Shown here piece after piece: positions 17,016 to 23,289 of a DNA stretch of 33,811 bases. The translations under genes and the position numbers were made by a program. The notes under the pieces are model-generated. The model was not told the origin of the DNA. It did not search any database and worked only from the letters and a program-made list of their open reading frames with translations. Numbering within the stretch: the stretch's first letter is position 1; each line of letters opens with the position of its first letter. This DNA comes from an uncultured Atopobiaceae bacterium (GTDB taxonomy: Bacteria; Actinomycetota; Coriobacteriia; Coriobacteriales; Atopobiaceae). Location: assembly GCA_947625405.1 (NCBI GenBank), contig CANQOF010000017.1, positions 1 to 33,811 of the forward strand. Reading direction: 5' to 3'.

Positions 17016-17582
17016 CTAGCTCTCCCTTCCCTCTTCGTCGACCTTGTCCCAAATCTCCACCGCCATCTTCCCATCCGTCTCGGGGAGCAGGACGCGCACG
17101 TCCTCCTCAGTGGCGGAGGGAACGTTCTTTCCCACGTAGTCGGCGCGAATGGGAAGCTCGCGATGGCCGCGATCGACCATCACCGCGAGCTGGACGGTGG
17201 AGGGGCGCCCGAAATCCATGATGGCGTCGAGGGCACCGCGCACCGTGCGCCCGGTGTAGAGCACGTCGTCGACGAGGATGATGTCCTTGTCGTCCACGGA
17301 AAACGGGATGTTCGTGGCGTGGAGGACGGGTTGGATGTGACGCACCACGTCATCGCGGTAGAACGAGATGTCGAGCGAGCCGACGGGCGGCCTCCTCCCC
17401 TCGATCTTGCCAAGCTCATCTGCGATGAGTTCGGCGAGATCGGCGCCACGCGTGACGATCCCCGCGAAGGCGATCGTCTCCGCGCCCTCGTTCGCCTCGA
17501 CGATCTCATGCGCGATGCGCGTGATCGTGCGGCGCATGTCCCTCTCGTCCATGATCTGGGCCTTGGGCCCATGTGCGTTCAT
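17016..17582 (-). CDS. pyrR: Pyrimidine operon regulator PyrR (with uracil phosphoribosyltransferase fold)
   Basis: This 188-residue protein binds pyr mRNA when UMP is high and often also has weak uracil phosphoribosyltransferase activity. The PRPP-binding loop is ILVDDVLYTGRTVRGALDAI, and the family segments RIAHEIVE and GIVTRGADLAELIA are present. It is the first gene of pyrR-B-C-K-D-F-E. Its 174-nt leader carries an intrinsic terminator and, directly before the ATG, a sequence like the PyrR-binding loop. This suggests autoregulation by attenuation, translational repression or both. Confidence 0.95.
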   Translation of the reverse strand: MNAHGPKAQIMDERDMRRTITRIAHEIVEANEGAETIAFAGIVTRGADLAELIADELGKIEGRRPPVGSLDISFYRDDVVRHIQPVLHATNIPFSVDDKDIILVDDVLYTGRTVRGALDAIMDFGRPSTVQLAVMVDRGHRELPIRADYVGKNVPSATEEDVRVLLPETDGKMAVEIWDKVDEEGRES

Positions 17583-17596
17583 AGCCTCACCTGCCT
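17583..17596 (-). promoter_or_regulatory. Candidate PyrR-binding element over the pyrR ribosome-binding site
   Basis: AGGCAGGTGAGGCT immediately precedes the pyrR ATG. It matches 12 of 14 positions of the PyrR-binding loop consensus as I recall it (ARUCCNGNGAGGYU). It also contains the ribosome-binding site. In mycobacteria a PyrR site overlapping the ribosome-binding site acts by translational repression. The flanking stem here is weak, so this remains a candidate. Confidence 0.4.
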
Positions 17597-17603
17597 CGTC
17601 ACG

Positions 17604-17650
17604 AAAAAAAGACGGCCTGCCTCATCGGCGCGGTCGTCTTCAGCGTGAAG
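17604..17650 (-). terminator. Leader terminator of the pyr operon with a competing upstream hairpin
   Basis: On the minus strand, AAGACGACC pairs with GGCCGTCTT (one mismatch), with an inner GCC-GATGA-GGC stem, followed by seven T (17640-17604). Just upstream CTTCA-CGC-TGAAG (17650-17638) is a perfect 5-bp hairpin whose 3' arm takes the first bases of the terminator stem, so the two exclude each other. This is the layout of an attenuator, 21 nt upstream of the pyrR ATG. It could also simply end transcripts from the glycosyltransferase gene. Confidence 0.7.
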
Positions 17651-17721
17651 GCTTGGTGGGTTCGTTTCGTCTGCGTTGGGCCTTGCGGGCATCTCGTACC
17701 GCGCTTAAAGGTCTGAGCGAG

Positions 17722-17730
17722 ACTTTACCA
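17722..17730 (-). promoter_or_regulatory. Possible extended -10 of the pyr operon
   Basis: TGG-TAAAGT on the minus strand resembles a TGn-extended -10 and lies about 140 nt upstream of the pyrR ATG, which would put the leader terminator inside the transcript. No -35 is recognisable, and the neighbouring sequence also forms an imperfect hairpin (17707-17727). Weak call. Confidence 0.28.
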
Positions 17731-17756
17731 CGGCGCGGCCCTTCCCTCGTCGACGC

Positions 17757-18893
17757 TTAGCCAGCGTCCTCGCTTCCCTTCGAGATCGCGAGGCGATCCC
17801 TGAGCGCACGCGCGTATTTCGAGAGGTAGCCGGCCGTGAAGCCGACGCCGTTTATGGAGAGGGAGTGCAGCCCCGCCTCCACGAGCGAGCGCGTGTAGGC
17901 GAGCCGATCGATCTCGGGTGGCTCCTCCTCGCGAAGGTGGAAGGCGAGCTCGCGAAGCGAAGGGGAGACGCTATCGAGGCTCGCGATGAGGGTGGGGTCC
18001 ATGCGCGCGAAGATCCGCACCGCCCCCTCGCGCACCCTCTCGTCATCGGGATAGGCGGCGAGCGCCTTCTCCACATAGCGAAAGCCGACGACGTAGAGCG
18101 CTTGGCGGATTTGAGGATCGTCGACTCCCAGGCGATCGAGCACGTCCATCATGTCCATCCAGCGCTCGAACTGCGTCTCCCAAGAAAGCGTGACCGAGGA
18201 CGAGCCCGGAAGGTCCTCTCTATAGTGGTAGTAGGGCTCGTCGGTGTAGACGATGGAGCTCGCCTGCGCGAGGGTCTCCACCATGAAGGGGTTGTCCACC
18301 CAGCCGGCCCCCGGCACCTCCTTGAAGCGAATGCCACGCGCTTCGAGGAAGGCGCGCCGGTAGAGCGCGCTCCAGATGGAGGGGTGGTAGCGGATGAGCC
18401 ATGGCTCATCGCGAAGCGTGAAGGGCTGGGACTTCGGGCGGATCGCGCGATAGTAGTCGTTGTGCCAGCGCCGGACGGTGCCGTCTTCGCCTTGCACGAG
18501 ACGCCAATACGAGGACTTCACCACGTCGGGGAAGTCGAAGCGCGCGGCGAGCTCGAAGAGGTCGTCGTACATGTGCGACGCGGGATAGTCGTCAGGCTCG
18601 AGGATGGCCACATAGCGGCCGCGCGCCCTCGAGAACCCGAGATTCACGGCCTGTCCATAGCCCCCGTTTTGCTTCGAGACGACCTTGACGCGCGAATCGC
18701 GCATCGCCACCCTCTCGGCGATCTCGCGCGTCCCATCGACGGACCCATCGTCCACGACGAGGATCTCAAGCGCGATCCGATTGTTCTTGCGCGCCGATTC
18801 GAGCGCCTCCTCGAGGTATACCTCGACGTTGTAGGTGGGCACCACGACCGAGACGTCGATTTCGCGCCCTTCCTCCTCGCGCTCCGCGGGCAT
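17757..18893 (-). CDS. Family 2 glycosyltransferase
   Basis: This 378-residue cytosolic GT-A enzyme has no obvious membrane segment. The nucleotide-sugar site is clear: SVVVPTYNVEVYLEEAL (15-31), VVDDGSVDGT (46-55), NGGYGQAVNLG (76-86) and the DxD-like ILEPDDYPASHMYD (97-110). A C-terminal helical region of about 150 residues has no motif I recognise. The ATG shares one base with the stop of the ABC ATPase upstream (TGATG). The pairing with a polysaccharide-type ABC exporter suggests a role in building or priming a surface glycan; the sugar and acceptor cannot be told from sequence. Confidence 0.88.
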   Translation of the reverse strand: MPAEREEEGREIDVSVVVPTYNVEVYLEEALESARKNNRIALEILVVDDGSVDGTREIAERVAMRDSRVKVVSKQNGGYGQAVNLGFSRARGRYVAILEPDDYPASHMYDDLFELAARFDFPDVVKSSYWRLVQGEDGTVRRWHNDYYRAIRPKSQPFTLRDEPWLIRYHPSIWSALYRRAFLEARGIRFKEVPGAGWVDNPFMVETLAQASSIVYTDEPYYHYREDLPGSSSVTLSWETQFERWMDMMDVLDRLGVDDPQIRQALYVVGFRYVEKALAAYPDDERVREGAVRIFARMDPTLIASLDSVSPSLRELAFHLREEEPPEIDRLAYTRSLVEAGLHSLSINGVGFTAGYLSKYARALRDRLAISKGSEDAG

Positions 18894-19726
18894 CAGATCT
18901 CCCCCATGGCTTCGTAGGCGTCACAGACCTCGTCGGCCGGTCCAAGCATGAACTGGCGACCCTTTTCTATCCAGCAGGCGCGATCACACATGCGCCGCAC
19001 GAGGTCAACGGAGTGGCTCACCAAAAGCACGGTCACCTCGCCCGATTCCACGAGCTGGCGGATGCGCTCCTCGCACTTCTTCTGGAAGAGGAAGTCGCCC
19101 ACGGAAAGCGTCTCGTCCACGATGAGGATGTCGGGCTCGGTGATGGTGGCGATGGCGAAGGCGATGCGCGCCACCATGCCGCTCGAGTAGTTCTTGAGCG
19201 GCATGTCGAGGAAGTCCTCGAGCTCGGCGAACTCGACGATGTCGTTGAAGCGCTCGTCGATGAACTCCTTCGCATAGCCGAGGAGCGCGCCGTTCAGGTA
19301 GATGTTCTCGCGCGCGGTGAGCTCCACGTCGAAGCCCGCGCCGAGCTCGATGAGCGGCGCGATGGAACCCCGCACGTCCACCGAGCCCCGGGTGGGGTCG
19401 AGCACTCCCGCGATGATCTTCAGCATCGTCGACTTGCCCGAGCCGTTCGTGCCCACGAGCCCGAAGGCCTCGCCCTTTCGCACCTTAAACGACACGTCCA
19501 CAAGCGCGCGGAACTCCTTGAAGTAGAGCTTTCCGCGCGCGAGCGAAATGAAGTACTCCTTCAAGGAGTTCAGCCGCTCGGAGGCCATGTTGAAGACCAT
19601 GGACACGTCGCGCACGTCGATCGACACCTCGCGCTTCGAGAAATCGATCGACGAGATCTCGGCGGCGAGGCTCTCCTCGCCCCCTCGAACTTCTGTGTCC
19701 CGTGCTTCTGCCACGCCGGCTTTCAC
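18893..19726 (-). CDS. Polysaccharide/teichoic-acid-type ABC exporter, ATPase subunit
   Basis: This 277-residue ATPase belongs to the TagH/Wzt/RfbE group. Walker A is GTNGSGKST (92-100), the ABC signature is NYSSGMVARIAF, Walker B is DILIVDE (199-205), and the H-loop histidine is in VLLVSHSVD. The SIAPLIELGAGFDVELTARENIYLNG stretch (121-146 in two parts) is diagnostic for this exporter family. The protein ends soon after the nucleotide-binding domain, so there is no Wzt-type carbohydrate-binding C-terminal domain. The GTG at 19726 fits a GGGGA ribosome-binding site; a second GTG is at 19714. It lies 10 nt after the permease gene. Confidence 0.9.
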   Translation of the reverse strand: MKAGVAEARDTEVRGGEESLAAEISSIDFSKREVSIDVRDVSMVFNMASERLNSLKEYFISLARGKLYFKEFRALVDVSFKVRKGEAFGLVGTNGSGKSTMLKIIAGVLDPTRGSVDVRGSIAPLIELGAGFDVELTARENIYLNGALLGYAKEFIDERFNDIVEFAELEDFLDMPLKNYSSGMVARIAFAIATITEPDILIVDETLSVGDFLFQKKCEERIRQLVESGEVTVLLVSHSVDLVRRMCDRACWIEKGRQFMLGPADEVCDAYEAMGEI

Positions 19727-19736
19727 CCCTCTTCCC

Positions 19737-20555
19737 CTAGATGTAGAGGATGAACTTGCGCTCGCTCGACTTGAAGATGAGCCAGCCCACGGCAAACACG
19801 ATCGCCGAGCACGCGACGCAGACCAGGTTTTGCTCGAGCGAGGGGGTTTGCTGGTAGAGGAGGATCTCTCGCAGGTAGGTGATGTACTGGTACATGGGGT
19901 TGAAGACGATCAGCCTCTGCATGAACTCCGGCAAGATCGTGATGGAGTAGAAGATCGGCGTGAGGTAGGTCCACGCGACGAGGACCACGCTCCAGAGGTG
20001 CATCACGTCGCGGAAGAAGACGGAGAGCGCGGAGAGCGCCATCGAGAGGCCCGCGCAAAATCCCACGAGATAGAGGAGGAAAAGCGGCACGAAGAAGACG
20101 TTCCAGGAGAGCGGTATCTGAAACCAGATCATGACGATCGCCACCGCGATGAGCGAGAAGGCGAAGTTCACGAGCGCGAAGAGCACCTTCTCGAGCGGAA
20201 AGACGATGCGATTGATCTTCACCTTCTTCAACAGCGAGGCGTTGTCGATGATCGACGCCATGCCCGCCGAGGAGCTATCGGAGAGCAAGGTGAAGGTGAC
20301 GTTGCCGATGATGAGGTAGAGCGGGAAGTTCGGGATGTCGCCTCCCACGCGCATGAAGTTCGAGAAGACGGCGGCCATGACGATCATCATGAGGAGCGGG
20401 TTGAGCACGCTCCACGCGACTCCGAGCACGCTCCTGCGGTACTTGTTCTTGAAGTCGCGTCCCACGAGCTGGGAGAGGATGAAGCGATCGCGCGTGAAGC
20501 CCGTGGTCCAAGGCGATTGCATGCCCGCCTTCGCGTATGCGTGCGCCCCGACCAT
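19737..20555 (-). CDS. Polysaccharide-type ABC-2 exporter permease
   Basis: This 272-residue integral membrane protein has about six hydrophobic segments. It shows the ABC-2/TagG/Wzm hallmarks: DFKNKYRRSVLGVAWSVLNPLL before the first membrane helix (seen in two parts), INRIVFPLEKVLFALVNF in the middle and a final FNPMYQYITYLREILLY before the last helices. It pairs with the downstream ATPase and glycosyltransferase to export a lipid-linked glycan. The start is an ATG at 20555 with a strong GGAGGA ribosome-binding site; the open frame extends 16 codons upstream without one. I see no clear promoter in the 138 nt between it and the tRNA. Confidence 0.9.
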   Translation of the reverse strand: MVGAHAYAKAGMQSPWTTGFTRDRFILSQLVGRDFKNKYRRSVLGVAWSVLNPLLMMIVMAAVFSNFMRVGGDIPNFPLYLIIGNVTFTLLSDSSSAGMASIIDNASLLKKVKINRIVFPLEKVLFALVNFAFSLIAVAIVMIWFQIPLSWNVFFVPLFLLYLVGFCAGLSMALSALSVFFRDVMHLWSVVLVAWTYLTPIFYSITILPEFMQRLIVFNPMYQYITYLREILLYQQTPSLEQNLVCVACSAIVFAVGWLIFKSSERKFILYI

Positions 20556-20644
20556 GGCCCTCCTCCCCGAAACGCCCTCGAACATTCCGCAAAACCTTAG
20601 CACAGGCGCTCAGGGCCCCCGTGAGGGCATGGGCGAATCCTCGA

Positions 20645-20673
20645 TTTGCGCCCGACGCCAGCTCGCGTATAAT
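20645..20673 (+). promoter_or_regulatory. Promoter of tRNA-Asn
   Basis: A perfect TATAAT -10 box (20668-20673) has TTTGCG 17 nt upstream as a weak -35. The predicted start site near 20680 is about 14 nt before the mature tRNA. Confidence 0.75.
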
Positions 20674-20693
20674 CTCCTCGCACGACAAACTAT

Positions 20694-20768
20694 TCCTCGG
20701 TAGCTCAATGGTAGAGCCCTCGGCTGTTAACCGAGTTGTTGTAGGTTCGAGTCCTACCCGAGGAGCCA
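20694..20768 (+). tRNA. tRNA-Asn (anticodon GTT), CCA encoded
   Basis: A full cloverleaf can be drawn by eye. The acceptor is TCCTCGG/CCGAGGA, the D stem GCTC/GAGC, the anticodon stem CTCGG/CCGAG with loop CTGTTAA (anticodon GTT at 20726-20728), the variable loop TTGTT, and the T stem GTAGG/CCTAC with loop TTCGAGT. The discriminator is G and CCA is encoded (20766-20768). It has its own promoter and terminator. No integrase or att duplication is visible next to it. Confidence 0.97.
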
Positions 20769-20776
20769 GAACACGA

Positions 20777-20806
20777 AAAGCGCCTCTTTCGAGGCGCTTT
20801 CTTTTT
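20777..20806. terminator. Bidirectional terminator shared by tRNA-Asn and rpoD
   Basis: This is a perfect 10-bp stem AAAGCGCCTC/GAGGCGCTTT. On the plus strand the loop is TTTC and the tail CTTTTT, ending the tRNA transcript. On the minus strand the loop is GAAA and the tail TTTT, directly after the rpoD stop codon (20807-20805). The plus-strand T-run overlaps the rpoD stop. Confidence 0.9.
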
Positions 20807-23237
20807 ACTCTTCTATGTAGTCCTTGAGCTTTCCCGAGCGGCTCGGGTGGCGGAGCTTTGCGAGTGTCTTCGATTCGATTTGGCGAATGCGCTCGCGGGT
20901 GACTCCGAACTCGCGTCCCACTTCCTCGAGCGTGCGCGGGTGGCCGTCTTCAAGGCCGAAGCGCAGCTTGATGACCTTGCGCTCACGATCCGCAAGCCCG
21001 TCGAGCACCTGGTCGAGTTGCGCGCGGAGCATCGAATCGGTCGCGGCCTCGGGAGGCTTCACCGCCGTTTGGTCTTCGATGAAGTCGCCAAGCTGCGAAT
21101 CGTCCTCCTCGCCGATGGGCGTTTCGAGCGAGACGGGCTCCTGGCTGATCTTCTGGATCTCGAGCACGCGTTCGGGGGTGATGTCCATCTCCGCGGCGAT
21201 CTCCTCGGGAGTGGCCTCGCGCCCGAGTTTCTGGAGAAGATTTCGCTGGATGCGCACCATCTTGTTGATGGTCTCCACCATGTGCACCGGGATGCGAATC
21301 GTGCGAGCCTGATCGGCGATCGCGCGCGTGATGGCCTGGCGGATCCACCAGGTGGCGTAGGTGGAGAACTTGAATCCACGCGTGTAGTCGAACTTCTCCA
21401 CGGCTCGAATGAGGCCGAGGTTTCCCTCTTGGATGAGATCGAGGAAGAGCATGCCGCGCTTGATGTAGCGCTTGGCGATCGAGACCACGAGGCGAAGGTT
21501 GGCCGAGATGAGGGCCTGCTTCGCGTCGAGGCCCATCTCCTCGATGCGATCGAGACGCCTGAGCTCCGCGCGCGTGAGGTTGATCTCGCCACGCTCGAAC
21601 GCCTCGAGCTTCTCGGTGGCGTCCGTGCCAGCCTGGATCTTCATCGCGAGATCGACTTCCTCGGCGGCGGTGAGCAGGTCGACTTTGCCGATCTCCTTCA
21701 GGTAGAGCCGCACGGGATCCTTCGCGAGGAGGAGCACCGAGGGATCCTGCCTGCGCCTCTGCGCGGCGCTCTTGCGCCTGTTCGACGCCTTTGCGCGGGC
21801 TTTGCCCGCGCCGCTCGCTCGCGACGGAGGCTCCGGCACTTCGACGTCCACGAGCTCCTCGACCTCAAGGTCCTCGTCCTCGAGATCCTCGTCCTCGGCG
21901 TCGGCGGCACCCGCGTCGTCTTCGCCGAGGTCCTCGATTGCGGGGTTCATGAGCTGGGAGGTGTCGCCCTCGAACGTGGAATCGATCTGCATGCCCGCGG
22001 CCTTGATCCTGTCGTAGAGATCCTCGAGCTCGTCATCATCGAGATCGAGCTCGCGAAGCACGTATTGGATGTCGTCCTCGCTGATGCGGCCCTTTTGGCT
22101 CGAGGCGAGCTCCTTCGCGGCGTTGAGGGCCTCCTCGGAAGTCGAGGGTGCCTTGGTGGAGGGCTTCGAGGCCCTCTTCGCGGAGGTTTTCTTCGAGGTG
22201 CCTTTCTTGGAAGCGGCTTTCTTCGGCTTCGCGGCTTTCTTCGGCTTCGCGGCTTTCTTCGGCTTCGCGGACTTCTCGGAATCCTTCGCCTCTCCTGCCT
22301 CGGCGCTCGCCTGCGCCTTCTTCGAAGCCTTCTTGGTGGTTTTCTTGGCGGTGGACTTCTTCGGCGTTGCCCCATCCGATGGTGCCTCAAAGGCGCCTCC
22401 CTCGGCGCCCCTCTCCGCATCCTCGGCCTTCGGCTCTTCGGCTTTCGTCTCCGGCTTCTTCGAGGACCCCTTTTTCTCGGGATTCGTTGACGACGATTTC
22501 TTCGTCGCGGGCTTCTTCGCGGCTTTCTTCGCGGGCTTCGGCTTCTCGGGCTCGACGCTCTCCTGCGAAACGACGGGAGCGTCCGCGCGTGCCGATTCCT
22601 CCTTCTTCTTCGAAGGGGATGTGCTCGACTTGGCTCCGGCCTCCGCGGCCTCGGCCGCCTTCTTCTCCGAACCCTTCGAGGTCGTCTTGGAAGCGGGCTT
22701 CTTTGACGCCGACTTCTTTGCAGCCGGCTTCTTCTCGGGCTTCGGCTGCTGCGCCGCTTCCGCGAGGGCGACGGGGATTTCCGCCTCGGAGATCTCTTCG
22801 CCCTTCTTGGCAGGGGCCTTCTTCGGCTTGGGCTTGGCTTTGGGCTTCGCCTTCGGCGCCTCGGCCTTGTCGTCCTCCGCTTTCGCGCTCTTCTTCGCGG
22901 GAGCCTTCTTCGCGGCGGATTTCTTCGCGGGCTTCTTCTCGGCTTGCGCGTCGTCAGCCTTCTCGTCCAAGGATTTTGCCTTTGCGGGCTTTGCGCTCTT
23001 CGGTTTCTCCGCCTTGGGGTTCGAAGCCTTCTTCGCGGGCGCCGCTGAGACTTCGGCAGGCTCGTCCTGCGCGGATTGCTCCGTGCCCTTCGAGGCCTTC
23101 GGCTTCGTGGACGCCTTCTTCGCCGGGCTCTTTGCCGAGGCTTTCGCGGTGGGTTTCTTCGCGCTCTTGGGCTTTTCTTCCGCCTTCTCTTGCTCTGTGC
23201 TTTTCTGAGCTTCGACCTCGTGCGACTTTGATGCCAA
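20805..23237 (-). CDS. rpoD: Principal RNA polymerase sigma factor (SigA/RpoD) with a giant N-terminal extension
   Basis: This is an 810-residue group 1 sigma factor. Residues ~507-810 are a standard core: [12 protein letters not shown] (region 1.2), [17 protein letters not shown] and [18 protein letters not shown] (2.1-2.2), [20 protein letters not shown] (2.3-2.4), region 3, and [19 protein letters not shown] (4.2 helix-turn-helix). A region 1.1-like segment ([29 protein letters not shown] in two parts) precedes an acidic and then a basic stretch. Before that lie about 380 residues of Lys/Ala/Pro/Glu-rich low complexity, with KPKKAA repeated three times. Actinobacterial sigma factors often carry such tails, but this one is unusually long. 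The TTG at 23237 has AAGGA 6 nt away. It is the last gene after dnaG. Confidence 0.95.
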   Translation of the reverse strand: MASKSHEVEAQKSTEQEKAEEKPKSAKKPTAKASAKSPAKKASTKPKASKGTEQSAQDEPAEVSAAPAKKASNPKAEKPKSAKPAKAKSLDEKADDAQAEKKPAKKSAAKKAPAKKSAKAEDDKAEAPKAKPKAKPKPKKAPAKKGEEISEAEIPVALAEAAQQPKPEKKPAAKKSASKKPASKTTSKGSEKKAAEAAEAGAKSSTSPSKKKEESARADAPVVSQESVEPEKPKPAKKAAKKPATKKSSSTNPEKKGSSKKPETKAEEPKAEDAERGAEGGAFEAPSDGATPKKSTAKKTTKKASKKAQASAEAGEAKDSEKSAKPKKAAKPKKAAKPKKAASKKGTSKKTSAKRASKPSTKAPSTSEEALNAAKELASSQKGRISEDDIQYVLRELDLDDDELEDLYDRIKAAGMQIDSTFEGDTSQLMNPAIEDLGEDDAGAADAEDEDLEDEDLEVEELVDVEVPEPPSRASGAGKARAKASNRRKSAAQRRRQDPSVLLLAKDPVRLYLKEIGKVDLLTAAEEVDLAMKIQAGTDATEKLEAFERGEINLTRAELRRLDRIEEMGLDAKQALISANLRLVVSIAKRYIKRGMLFLDLIQEGNLGLIRAVEKFDYTRGFKFSTYATWWIRQAITRAIADQARTIRIPVHMVETINKMVRIQRNLLQKLGREATPEEIAAEMDITPERVLEIQKISQEPVSLETPIGEEDDSQLGDFIEDQTAVKPPEAATDSMLRAQLDQVLDGLADRERKVIKLRFGLEDGHPRTLEEVGREFGVTRERIRQIESKTLAKLRHPSRSGKLKDYIEE
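22213..22266 (-). repeat. Three perfect 18-bp tandem repeats inside rpoD
   Basis: The plus-strand unit GCGGCTTTCTTCGGCTTC is repeated three times head to tail and encodes KPKKAA on the minus strand. It is the most regular part of the low-complexity N-terminal region and could change copy number by slippage without breaking the frame. Confidence 0.85.
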
Positions 23238-23289
23238 GGGAATTCCTTCCGCCTGATTTAAAAGCAAATTATTTTACTCCGACCTCTGT

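Noticed and set aside
20556-20768. A tRNA-anchored genomic island
   Set aside because: There is no integrase, no duplicated tRNA 3' end within the window and no change in base composition; the neighbouring glycan cassette looks like ordinary chromosome.
20847-23208. Plus-strand open frames that look like hydrophobic, Phe/Ala-rich or Leu/Gly-rich membrane proteins
   Set aside because: These are reverse readings of the Lys/Ala-rich rpoD extension (AAG and GCC reversed give Phe/Leu/Ala/Gly); there are no ribosome-binding sites or domains.
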